A stretch of 13,257 bases of DNA from DASVXQ01 sp046727955 (GTDB lineage: Bacteria > Actinomycetota > CALGFH01). Shown in pieces: positions 1 through 5,873 of the stretch (position 1 is the first letter of the stretch; every line of letters begins with the position of its first letter). Below the pieces are notes generated by a model. It did no database searches and had not been told where the DNA came from. It worked only from the letters and a program-made list of their open reading frames with translations. The position numbers were made by a program, and so were the translations under genes. The stretch spans positions 1 through 13,257 of the forward strand of contig JBKPDO010000050.1 in assembly GCA_046727955.1 (NCBI GenBank), written 5' to 3'.

Positions 1-225
1 GGCCAGCGCCACCGGCGCCGCGCCGGCGCCGGCCTGCTGGGCGGCCCGGACCGCACGGCCCAGCCGGCGAGCCGGCCAGTCGGCCTCCAGGGGCAGCCGC
101 CGCCGGCCGTCGCCCACCTCAAGCGCGGCAAGCAGCTCACCGGCGACCTGGACCACGCGGCCATAGGCGCGCAGCCGCGCCAGCACGCCCAGGTCGACCG
201 GGGGTAGCTCGGCGGCGGCGCTCAT
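1..225 (-). CDS. Hypothetical protein, N-terminal part only (runs off the window)
   Basis: The frame opens with ATG at 225-223 and stays open to base 1, giving the first 75 residues (MSAAAELPPVDLG...). Its start overlaps the stop of the gene upstream (827-222) by ATGA, so it is the last visible member of the coupled minus-strand operon. The visible part is rich in Ala, Arg and Leu with probable helices and has no signal peptide or recognisable motif. I do not recognise the family. The overlap supports the start; the function is unknown and the C-terminus lies outside the window. Confidence 0.6.
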   Translation of the reverse strand, partial: MSAAAELPPVDLGVLARLRAYGRVVQVAGELLAALEVGDGRRRLPLEADWPARRLGRAVRAAQQAGAGAAPVALA

Positions 226-827
226 GCGACCGCACCGCCCCGGGCGGCCAGGCGCAGCCCCGCCGCGCCGGCCACGTCCCACGCCGCCCGCAGCACCAGG
301 CGCACGCCAGCGCCGGACTGCTCGCGCGGGCCGACCAGCTCGGGCGGGTAGCCCTGCGACCACAGCGGATGCCGGCCGCGCCAGCGCGTGAACCCCTCCG
401 GGTCGCGCCGCGGGTCCGACCTGAACGGGTCGGCGGCGTCGGCGGCGGCCAGCCGCTGCTGGCACGCCTGGTTTACCCACCGCGGCGCCACCAGCGCCAC
501 CTCCAGCCCCGGGGTGGCCAGCAGCGCGCCACAGATCAGCGGATGCCACTGGAAGTTCCCGCCCGCCAGCGGCCGGGGCACCGCCACCGGCGGCACCCGC
601 TCGGGCGCGGTCGCCGCGATCACCGCCAGCCGCACCGCCAGGACGGCGTCCCGGACCCAGCGGGCGACGTCGGCGCCCTGGCGGATGACGACGACCGGGG
701 CGGCAGCCAGCCGCCCGCCCTGGTGGCCGTACGGGCTGGCCGCGTTCGCGCGGACGACCACCCCGACCCGGTCGGCGAATGCGGTCACCCCGACCACTGC
801 CCGCCCAGCCGTGCTCGGGGCGCTCAT
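222..827 (-). CDS. Hypothetical protein of mobile-element type operon (201 aa)
   Basis: The ATG at 827-825 overlaps the TGA of the preceding gene (ATGA), and its own TGA at 224-222 overlaps the next ATG in the same way, which fixes both ends. The product is 201 residues, soluble-looking, with an N-terminal beta/alpha-like stretch (AVVGVTAFADRVGVVVRANA), a central segment with GGNFQWHPLICGALLATPG near residues 88-106, and a charged RSDPRRDPEGFTRWRGRHP stretch near 135-155. No catalytic signature or membrane segment is evident. I do not recognise the family. Its place in a chain of coupled accessory genes downstream of an excisionase-like HTH gene suggests a role in an integrative element or plasmid; that role is inferred. 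Confidence 0.75.
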   Translation of the reverse strand: MSAPSTAGRAVVGVTAFADRVGVVVRANAASPYGHQGGRLAAAPVVVIRQGADVARWVRDAVLAVRLAVIAATAPERVPPVAVPRPLAGGNFQWHPLICGALLATPGLEVALVAPRWVNQACQQRLAAADAADPFRSDPRRDPEGFTRWRGRHPLWSQGYPPELVGPREQSGAGVRLVLRAAWDVAGAAGLRLAARGGAVA

Positions 828-1423
828 CGGGCCTCGCCACCCTCAAGCTTGGCCAGGACCGGCCCGGCGGTGGCGTTGATCGCGGCGACCAGCGCCCGCA
901 CCGACGCCTTGGCGTCAGCCAGGTTCGGCAGGCCAGGCCGGGCCGGCGTGCTCGGATGGGGCAGGCCGGCGACCGCAAGTGGCCAGCGCAGCACCAGGCT
1001 GGCCAGCGCGGCGTGCCGGTCCTGGTCCGGCTCGCGCCAGTCCCGCCCCAGGTACTCGGTCCAGCTCCGCCACGGCGAGCCCAGCCACAGCGGCAGCGCG
1101 GTGGCCAGGGTGACCTTGCAGACCAGCCGGCGCGGGTCGGGGTTGTCGCCGTGGCTGACCGTGTAGGCCAGCACGCGGGGATGCCAGGCGATGTAGCCGG
1201 GGCTCATGATCGGCCCGGTCGCCACGTCGAATGCCGCGATGGCGAACTCGCCCGGGTCCTGGGTGATCCCGTCGGAGGCGTCCTCGCCGTGCCAGGGGTC
1301 GAACAGGCTGGTGTGGCCGCGCAGGTAGGCGCCGTAGCGGCTGACCCCATCCGAGGCCTGCGAGCGGTCCCAGTCGGCGTCGACCCAGCACACCCGGCCG
1401 GCGGCAGTCGTGGCGGCGGTCAT
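824..1423 (-). CDS. Hypothetical protein of mobile-element type operon (199 aa)
   Basis: The start is ATG 1423-1421, overlapping the upstream stop (ATGA); the TGA at 826-824 overlaps the next start. The 199-residue product begins with a Thr/Ala-rich stretch and then VCWVDADWDRSQASDGVSRY. The middle has many aromatic and acidic residues, including PGYIAWHPRVLAYTVSHGDN and a Trp-rich LPLWLGSPWRSWTEYLGRDW stretch around 108-127. The C-terminal 35 residues look like one long helix (DAKASVRALVAAINATAG). There is no signal peptide, membrane helix or known catalytic motif. I do not recognise the family. Both coupled overlaps and good codon structure make it a real gene; its function is unknown. Confidence 0.75.
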   Translation of the reverse strand: MTAATTAAGRVCWVDADWDRSQASDGVSRYGAYLRGHTSLFDPWHGEDASDGITQDPGEFAIAAFDVATGPIMSPGYIAWHPRVLAYTVSHGDNPDPRRLVCKVTLATALPLWLGSPWRSWTEYLGRDWREPDQDRHAALASLVLRWPLAVAGLPHPSTPARPGLPNLADAKASVRALVAAINATAGPVLAKLEGGEAR

Positions 1424-1629
1424 GCGGCCTCATCGCCTGTGCGAGCGGCAGCGTCGGCGCTGGTGGGACGCAGCCGGCCGGTGAGGTAGTAGCGGACCAG
1501 CCCGGGTGTCTTGCGGCTGGGGTAGGGGCCGGTCTGCCGATCGAGGTCCAGCAGCTCGCCCACCCGGGCCACGGCCTGGGCGGCGACCTCGGGCGCGCCG
1601 ATGACGCGAACGTCCAGCAGCTCGCTCAT
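1420..1629 (-). CDS. Small hypothetical protein (about 69 aa), beta-alpha-beta like
   Basis: I chose ATG 1629-1627 (MSELLDVRVIGAPEV...) over an in-frame GTG at 1644, because this ATG overlaps the stop of the small upstream gene as ATGA, matching every other junction in this operon. A G-rich stretch just upstream could serve as ribosome binding site. The TGA at 1422-1420 overlaps the next ATG. The predicted pattern is strand (LLDVRVIG), helix (EVAAQAVARVGELLDL), then a basic loop (PYPSRKTPGL) and strand (VRYYLTGRL), with an Ala-rich tail. This resembles small ferredoxin-like or KH-like folds, but no specific family is recognised. Confidence 0.7.
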   Translation of the reverse strand: MSELLDVRVIGAPEVAAQAVARVGELLDLDRQTGPYPSRKTPGLVRYYLTGRLRPTSADAAARTGDEAA

Positions 1630-1799
1630 CGCCCCGCCCCCCACAGCTCGGCGTGCGCCTGGCGCTCGTGGGCGGCGTGGACGGCCAGCGCCTCAGCCTG
1701 GGAGCGACACGGCCCGCTGGTCCAGGGGCACTGGCAGCAGTGAGCCTCAACCGTGCGCGCAGCAGGCGGCCCACCATAGAGAACAGCCGGGGCGCTCAT
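1626..1799 (-). CDS. 57-residue zinc-finger-like small protein
   Basis: Reading the minus strand from ATG 1799-1797 gives 57 codons to TGA 1628-1626. The start overlaps the excisionase-like gene's stop (ATGA) and the stop overlaps the start of the 1629 gene (ATGA), so it fills an otherwise empty gap exactly. The product contains HCCQCPW at residues 20-26, Cys31, and VHAAHERQAH at 40-49. A C-x2-C pair followed about 16 residues later by closely spaced His residues could bind zinc, as in small C2H2-type fingers common among actinobacterial mobile-element proteins. It is too short to be picked up by simple length filters. Zinc binding and any DNA- or protein-binding role are inferred. Confidence 0.75.
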   Translation of the reverse strand: MSAPAVLYGGPPAARTVEAHCCQCPWTSGPCRSQAEALAVHAAHERQAHAELWGAGR

Positions 1800-2083
1800 A
1801 CGACCTCACCACCGGCGGGGGTTACGACCGGGTCGGCCCCTGCGGATTCGCTCGGCTCGGCCGGCGTGAGCAGGCAGCCGAGCGCCCACTTCGGGATAAA
1901 GATCGAGTCGCCGATCCGCTCGTGCGGCACCGCGCCCTTGTCCACCCACACATAGACGGTGTTGGGGTGCTTGCCGAGCAGCCGCGCGAACTGGGCGACG
2001 GTGTAGGCGATCGGCGCGGACTTGGCCTGATCGTGCTTCGAAGCGCCCTGCCCAGCGGGCAAGGCGATACCCTGGTCTGGCAT
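1796..2083 (-). CDS. Excisionase/MerR-like helix-turn-helix protein (95 aa)
   Basis: The start is ATG 2083-2081 with a strong AGGAG (plus-strand bases 2090-2094) six bases upstream. Residues 27-70 (YTVAQFARLLGKHPNTVYVW, then DKGAVPHERIGDSIFIPKWAL) follow the layout of the excisionase-family winged HTH: a first helix, a recognition helix around NTVYVW, then a wing ending in a hydrophobic strand. This fold binds DNA and serves as Xis or as a local regulator in integrative elements. It is the first gene of the coupled minus-strand operon, divergent from the gntR gene. No integrase is visible beside it, so a purely regulatory role is equally possible. The HTH call is secure; the excision role is inferred. 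Confidence 0.8.
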   Translation of the reverse strand: MPDQGIALPAGQGASKHDQAKSAPIAYTVAQFARLLGKHPNTVYVWVDKGAVPHERIGDSIFIPKWALGCLLTPAEPSESAGADPVVTPAGGEVV

Positions 2084-2089
2084 CTGGGG

Positions 2090-2094
2090 CTCCT
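2090..2094 (-). promoter_or_regulatory. Ribosome binding site of the excisionase-like gene
   Basis: On the minus strand AGGAG lies six bases before ATG 2083 and fixes that start. The surrounding TAGGAGCCCC is identical to the leader of the divergent gntR gene at 2312-2321. Confidence 0.7.
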
Positions 2095-2203
2095 ACCTTG
2101 GTGCGACCTGCGGCCTCGGCGCCTGGGTGCTGGCACACCTCGGGCATCTGCCGGGGCCGCTTCCTTCCCTGACCTGTCTCCTCCCTCCAGGGTGCTCAGG
2201 ATT

Positions 2204-2274
2204 CGTTCTGGATGGGAACGAAGGTACTACGTTCCTACGTACCTGTCTACCAGGTTCCAGGCTAAGGCTAAGAT
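2204..2274. promoter_or_regulatory. Divergent promoter region with a cluster of overlapping inverted repeats (putative GntR operator)
   Basis: Between the excisionase-like gene and gntR there are four overlapping inverted repeats: CGTTC/GAACG (2204-2208 and 2216-2220), GGAACG/CGTTCC (2215-2220 and 2230-2235), GGTAC/GTACC (2223-2227 and 2239-2243) and ACCTG/CAGGT (2241-2245 and 2251-2255). A tandem GCTAAG pair (2261-2272) runs into TAAGAT at 2269-2274, a possible -10 for gntR. GntR-family repressors usually bind such dyads beside their own gene, so autoregulation plus control of the divergent operon is likely. The dyads are visible; their use as operator is inferred, and no clear -35 is seen. 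Confidence 0.55.
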
Positions 2275-2312
2275 GCAGGTGGCGTGCCAGCTCCAAAGGG
2301 CCACAGAGGGAT

Positions 2313-2317
2313 AGGAG
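2313..2317 (+). promoter_or_regulatory. Ribosome binding site of the gntR-family gene
   Basis: AGGAG with a five-base spacing to ATG 2323. It selects this start over an in-frame GTG at 2284 whose extra 13 codons fall outside the GntR homology. Confidence 0.7.
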
Positions 2318-2322
2318 CCCCG

Positions 2323-3192
2323 ATGTCTCTCCCACGACAGACGGCCTATGGCCAGATCGCTGATCTCCTGCGCGAGGAGATCCTGGCCGGCGAGTACGAG
2401 CCCACCGACGACAACCCGCGCCGCAACGAGCTTCCCGGCGCCGCCGAACTCGGCGCGAAGTACGGCGTCAGCGACAAGACAGCCGGCCGGGCAGTCCAGC
2501 AGTTGATCGCGGAAGGACTCGTTGCGAGCCGGCCAGGACTGCGGCCAATCGTCGTTCCCCGCCGCCAGCGCGCCGACCGCTGGCCGATGAACCGCCGCTA
2601 CGCACGAGCCCGGGAAGCACGCGGGCTGGTGTTCGGGGGCGACATGCAGGGCCGTGAAGTCGACAAGCGGACCACTAGCACGGGCAGGGTCCCAGCACCA
2701 GATGACGTCGCGGTGCTCCTCCGCATCGACGCAGGCCAAGAGGTATGGGCGCGAGCACGACAGTTGCTCATCGACGGGCGCGTTGCCGAACTCAGCGTGA
2801 GCTACTTCCCGCTCGACCTGGCCGAGGGCACCAACCTCACTGCTTCCGGGCCATTCCCTCCGGGGGGCGTTGTCGCGGCCCTTGAGAGCCTTGGACACCG
2901 CATCATGCGCACCGCCAACCAGGCTCGCGCCAGGCTGGCCAGCGAAGACGAGCTGCGGGCCTTCGGCGTCGATCCCGACCTGGCGCCGCTGGAGAGCCGC
3001 ATCGTGATGGAGATCATCCACGCGACCTACGGCATGCAGGATGAACCGCTGGAGGTGGTGGTGAGCGTCCGCCCAGCAGACAGCAACATGATCGTCTTCG
3101 AAACCTACGAGGGGCCAGTCGAAGAGACCGAGCAACAGCAGACCACTGCCCAACCGGCAGCGGCACCGGCGCAGGAAGGAAGGCCGTCGTGA
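2323..3192 (+). CDS. GntR-family transcriptional regulator with UTRA-type effector domain (289 aa)
   Basis: Residues 7-70 form the GntR winged HTH: YGQIADLLREEILAGEY, then ELPGAAELGAKYGVSDKTAG with recognition helix SDKTAGRAVQQL and wing EGLVASRPG. Residues of about 95-260 fit the UTRA ligand-binding fold (VWARARQLLIDGRVAELSVSYFPLDLAEG and a terminal EPLEVVVSVRPADSNMIVFE strand pair). The last 30 residues are a Glu/Gln/Ala-rich tail. HutC/KorSA-type GntR regulators of this shape often repress transfer or replication genes of actinobacterial integrative elements. The gene is divergent from the excisionase-like operon across a dyad-rich region and overlaps the methyltransferase start by GTGA, implying co-expression. 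The ligand is unknown. Confidence 0.9.
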   Translation: MSLPRQTAYGQIADLLREEILAGEYEPTDDNPRRNELPGAAELGAKYGVSDKTAGRAVQQLIAEGLVASRPGLRPIVVPRRQRADRWPMNRRYARAREARGLVFGGDMQGREVDKRTTSTGRVPAPDDVAVLLRIDAGQEVWARARQLLIDGRVAELSVSYFPLDLAEGTNLTASGPFPPGGVVAALESLGHRIMRTANQARARLASEDELRAFGVDPDLAPLESRIVMEIIHATYGMQDEPLEVVVSVRPADSNMIVFETYEGPVEETEQQQTTAQPAAAPAQEGRPS

Positions 3193-3995
3193 CGACCCGG
3201 CCACTCTTCGACGCGGACGCCTCCACCAAGCTCGACGCTGTCTACCGCACCCCAGACGTGGTCGCGCAACGGCACGCCACGCTGCACCGCCTCGCGCTCC
3301 AGCCCGCAGAGCGCGTCCTCGACGTTGGCGCGGGCCCGGGGTTCCTGGTGGCCGAGATGGCCGAACAGGTCGGGCCAGGCGGCCACGTCACCGGCCTGGA
3401 CATCGCCGACAGCATGGTGGCGCTCGCCCAACGGCGCTGCGCCCGCGGTCCCGTCGCCAACCGGACCACCATTGTCAAGGGCAACGCGACCGCGCTGCCC
3501 TTCCCCGACGCCAGCTTCGACGTGGGCGTCTCCACCCAGGTCTACGAGTACGTGCCCGACATCGCCCGGGCGCTCACCGAGCTGCATCGCGTGCTGCGCC
3601 CCGGCGGTCGGGTGCTCATCCTCGACACCGACTGGGACTCGGTCGTCTGGCACGCCCACGACCGGGCCCGCACGCAGCGGGTCTTGGCCGCCTGGAACGA
3701 GCGCTTCGCCGACCCCTACCTGCCGCGTACCCTTGCCCGTCGCCTGCACGATGCCGGCTTCGAGGTCCACTCTCGGGACGTGCTGGTGCTGTTCAACCCC
3801 GACTACGACCCGGACACCTACAGCGTGACCAACGGCCGCATCATGGCCGATTTCGTCGTCGGCCGGCAGGGCATCACCCGGGACGAGGTTGCGGCGTGGA
3901 CGCGCGACCTGGAGCAGCTCGGCCGAGAGGGTGACTACTTCTTCAGCCTCAACCGCTACCTCTTCCAAGCGGAGAAGCGCCGACCGAAGCGTTAG
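3189..3995 (+). CDS. Class I SAM-dependent methyltransferase (UbiE/Methyltransf_11 type, 268 aa)
   Basis: The start is GTG 3189, overlapping the gntR TGA (GTGA) with AGGAAGG just upstream inside gntR. SAM-binding motif I is VLDVGAGPG at residues 43-51, followed by the acidic strand GLDIADSMVALAQRR (about 70-84), NATALPFPDASFDVGVS (about 99-115) and the post-motif LTELHRVLRPGGRVLILDTD (about 131-150). This is the standard order for Rossmann methyltransferases of the UbiE/Methyltransf_11 group acting on small molecules. The C-terminal 100 residues, including LFNPDYDPDTYSVTNGRIMA, probably form the substrate lid. The substrate cannot be read from sequence. Coupling to the regulator suggests they are one expression unit, perhaps sensing and modifying related compounds. 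Confidence 0.9.
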   Translation: MTTRPLFDADASTKLDAVYRTPDVVAQRHATLHRLALQPAERVLDVGAGPGFLVAEMAEQVGPGGHVTGLDIADSMVALAQRRCARGPVANRTTIVKGNATALPFPDASFDVGVSTQVYEYVPDIARALTELHRVLRPGGRVLILDTDWDSVVWHAHDRARTQRVLAAWNERFADPYLPRTLARRLHDAGFEVHSRDVLVLFNPDYDPDTYSVTNGRIMADFVVGRQGITRDEVAAWTRDLEQLGREGDYFFSLNRYLFQAEKRRPKR

Positions 3996-4003
3996 CCTCG
4001 TCC

Positions 4004-4963
4004 GTGCGCCGCTGGATCCGCCGCTACCAACGCCACGGCACCAGCGCACTGGCCAACCGGCCCCGCTTGGGCAGGCCCCGGCTGGGCAGCAGGCGACTGG
4101 CCCGGCAGATCCTACGGCTCCTCGGACAGCCCAAGGCCTGGACCATCGCCAGGCTATGGTGTGCTGCGGGCTGTCCACCGATCTCGCTGCGGACCCTGCA
4201 CCGGCGCGTCCGCGGGGTCGCCTGCTGGCGGCGACCCCGCCTAGTCGCCAAAGGCGACCCCGACCGCCACCAGATCCTGACCGACCTCAACCAGCAGCTC
4301 AGGGATCTACCCGCCGGGGCGGTGCTGCTGGCAGAAGACGAGACCCACATCAACCTGCTGCCCTGGGTCCGCGCCACCTGGACCGTCAAAGGCACTCGCC
4401 AGCAGCTCATGACCCCAGGCACCAACCGGCGCCGCACCATCTTCGGCGCCATCGACCTTGCCACCGGACGGTTCCTCTATCAGGTCACCCGCAAGGCCAT
4501 CAGCACCAGCTTCACCGCCTTCTGTGAGCACCTGCTGGCCGCCTATCCCACGGCGCTAGTGGTCGCGGTGATCTGCGACAACGTCATCATCCACCGCTCC
4601 AAGATCGTCCAGCGCTGGCTGAAGACCCACCCGCGCCTGCTGGTGCTGCACGGCGCGCGCTACAGCCCCCACGACAACCCGGTCGAACGCGTCTGGGGCG
4701 CGCTCAAGGCGTGGCTGGCCAACAATCCGACCCTGACCATCCAGGGCCGTGTGCGCCAAGTCCACGCCTTCTTCCGCCAGCGAACTCCAGCGCACATGCT
4801 GGCCACTGCCGCACCCCAAAGCTCACCCTGGTTACCCGCCGATTACGTGCGGAACTTCAGGCAGGCTGTTAGGACGCGCGCATCGGGGCATGAGCAGATG
4901 ATTCTGCGTGACGATGCATGGGTTGCTAGCATGCTAGCCCGGTCGGTGACGATTCCTGAGTAG
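4004..4963 (+). CDS. IS630-family transposase, N-terminally truncated
   Basis: The frame encodes the IS630/Tc1-mariner-type DDE nuclease: LLAEDETHINLL with Asp112, VVAVICDNVIIHRS with Asp192, and YSPHDNPVERVWGALKAW with Glu228. It begins at GTG 4004 with MRRWIRRYQRHGTSALANRP, which in full-length relatives lies at the end of the first HTH, so roughly the first 50-60 residues are missing. The frame upstream runs inside the methyltransferase gene and does not supply them. Family members usually end shortly after a segment like WLPADYVRNFRQAV (to about residue 289); here 30 further residues follow, so the 3' end may also be joined to foreign DNA. No terminal inverted repeats were found. Probably an inactive remnant. 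Confidence 0.85.
   Translation: MRRWIRRYQRHGTSALANRPRLGRPRLGSRRLARQILRLLGQPKAWTIARLWCAAGCPPISLRTLHRRVRGVACWRRPRLVAKGDPDRHQILTDLNQQLRDLPAGAVLLAEDETHINLLPWVRATWTVKGTRQQLMTPGTNRRRTIFGAIDLATGRFLYQVTRKAISTSFTAFCEHLLAAYPTALVVAVICDNVIIHRSKIVQRWLKTHPRLLVLHGARYSPHDNPVERVWGALKAWLANNPTLTIQGRVRQVHAFFRQRTPAHMLATAAPQSSPWLPADYVRNFRQAVRTRASGHEQMILRDDAWVASMLARSVTIPE
4925..4938. repeat. Perfect 14-bp palindrome GCTAGCATGCTAGC
   Basis: The 14 bases read the same on both strands. The palindrome lies inside the unusual 3' extension of the transposase frame and 36 bases before the start of the GT32-like gene, so it could be an operator or a junction sequence. It contains TAGCAT, which matches a weak -10, but no matching -35 is visible. 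Confidence 0.6.
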
Positions 4964-4973
4964 AACGGAGCCT

Positions 4974-5804
4974 ATGGACTGCGCAGAAGACGACGCTTGT
5001 CGCTCTCGCTTTATGCAGCGGCTGGTCCGCGACGCCGTCGGGCCCGAGGGAGTGGCCAGTGGCTCCAGGATTCCGAGGGTGGTCATCCAGTACTGGCATG
5101 ATGCTGCTGATGTGCCCGAGGATGTTCGTGAATGCCTTGAGAGCTGGAAGCTGCTGACGACTGACGGCTTCAAGTACGTACTGTTCGACGACCGAAGCGC
5201 CAGGCGGTTCATCGCTTCTCACCTCGGCCCACGCCAGGTAGCGGCTTTCGACGGGTGCGGTCACCCAGCGATGCGCTGTGACTACTTCCGCATGTGCTAC
5301 ATGGTCCGTTGCGGCGGTTTCTACGTCGACGCTGACGAGTACTACCAGGGTGGCGACTGCACATCGTTGTTAAAGGACGACCTGTTGAAAGTCCAGCCGC
5401 TTTGCTACGACACGTCCACGAGCTGCATGGTCCCGGTGGACGTCTTTGCGAGGAGGGAAAACTCGCCAGAATGGATCTACTACGTCAACAACAACCCTCT
5501 CGTGGCTCCACGTGCACATCCGGTTCTGCGCCTCGCTCTTGCTCGCTCCACCCGGCTACTCTCGCGACAGCAAGGACGGTTCGACATCCAAGGCACGACA
5601 GGCCCCGGGAATCTCACCACCAGCCTTGTCGCGCATGCGATGGCAACTGAACGCGACCAGTCAGCCAAGGACTTCTCCCTTCTCCTCGACTGGAACAGCC
5701 TGTCCATCAGCCGATGGTCCCTTAGCTATCGCAACGACGAGCGAAACTGGAGACTGTGGAACCCCGCCGCCCAAGCCGCACCCGACCGCAGGAAACGCCC
5801 CTGA
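4974..5804 (+). CDS. GT32-like glycosyltransferase with DXD motif (276 aa)
   Basis: The product has the hallmarks of DXD-containing sugar transferases of the GT32/Gly_transf_sug type (OCH1-like and TcdA/TcdB-like): IPRVVIQYWHDA at residues 33-44, a nucleotide-sugar fold stretch with DGFKYVLFDDRSARRFI (64-80), and RCDYFRMCYMVRCGGFYVDA ending in the metal-binding D119-A-D121. A later TTGPGNLTTSL near 207-217 and a Trp-rich tail complete the family pattern. These enzymes transfer a sugar from a nucleotide sugar to a glycan or protein. There is no signal peptide. ATG 4974 follows the transposase stop by ten bases with GGAG three bases upstream, a short spacing; Met14 is an alternative start. Base composition is visibly less GC-rich than the flanks, suggesting acquisition. 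Confidence 0.85.
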   Translation: MDCAEDDACRSRFMQRLVRDAVGPEGVASGSRIPRVVIQYWHDAADVPEDVRECLESWKLLTTDGFKYVLFDDRSARRFIASHLGPRQVAAFDGCGHPAMRCDYFRMCYMVRCGGFYVDADEYYQGGDCTSLLKDDLLKVQPLCYDTSTSCMVPVDVFARRENSPEWIYYVNNNPLVAPRAHPVLRLALARSTRLLSRQQGRFDIQGTTGPGNLTTSLVAHAMATERDQSAKDFSLLLDWNSLSISRWSLSYRNDERNWRLWNPAAQAAPDRRKRP

Positions 5805-5873
5805 CGACCTCACTCGCCCCATGCCTCACGTGCGGACGTCAGCCCCAGTCATGAAAGGCACCGGATAGCCGCG

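Noticed and set aside
369..1489. Plus-strand frames of 163-265 codons opposite the left operon
   Set aside because: They encode Arg/Pro/His-rich low-complexity sequence with no RBS, opposite minus-strand genes supported by chained ATGA overlaps.
2227..3204. A 325-codon minus-strand frame across gntR
   Set aside because: It is antisense to a clear GntR/UTRA gene and has no domain of its own.
3105..4178. A 357-codon minus-strand frame across the methyltransferase
   Set aside because: It is an antisense shadow; the plus strand carries all SAM-binding motifs.
3981..4963. Terminal inverted repeats of the IS630 element (CCGACCG near 3982 versus the minus strand near 4940)
   Set aside because: The resemblance is short, with mismatches and no TA target duplication, so it does not support true IS ends.
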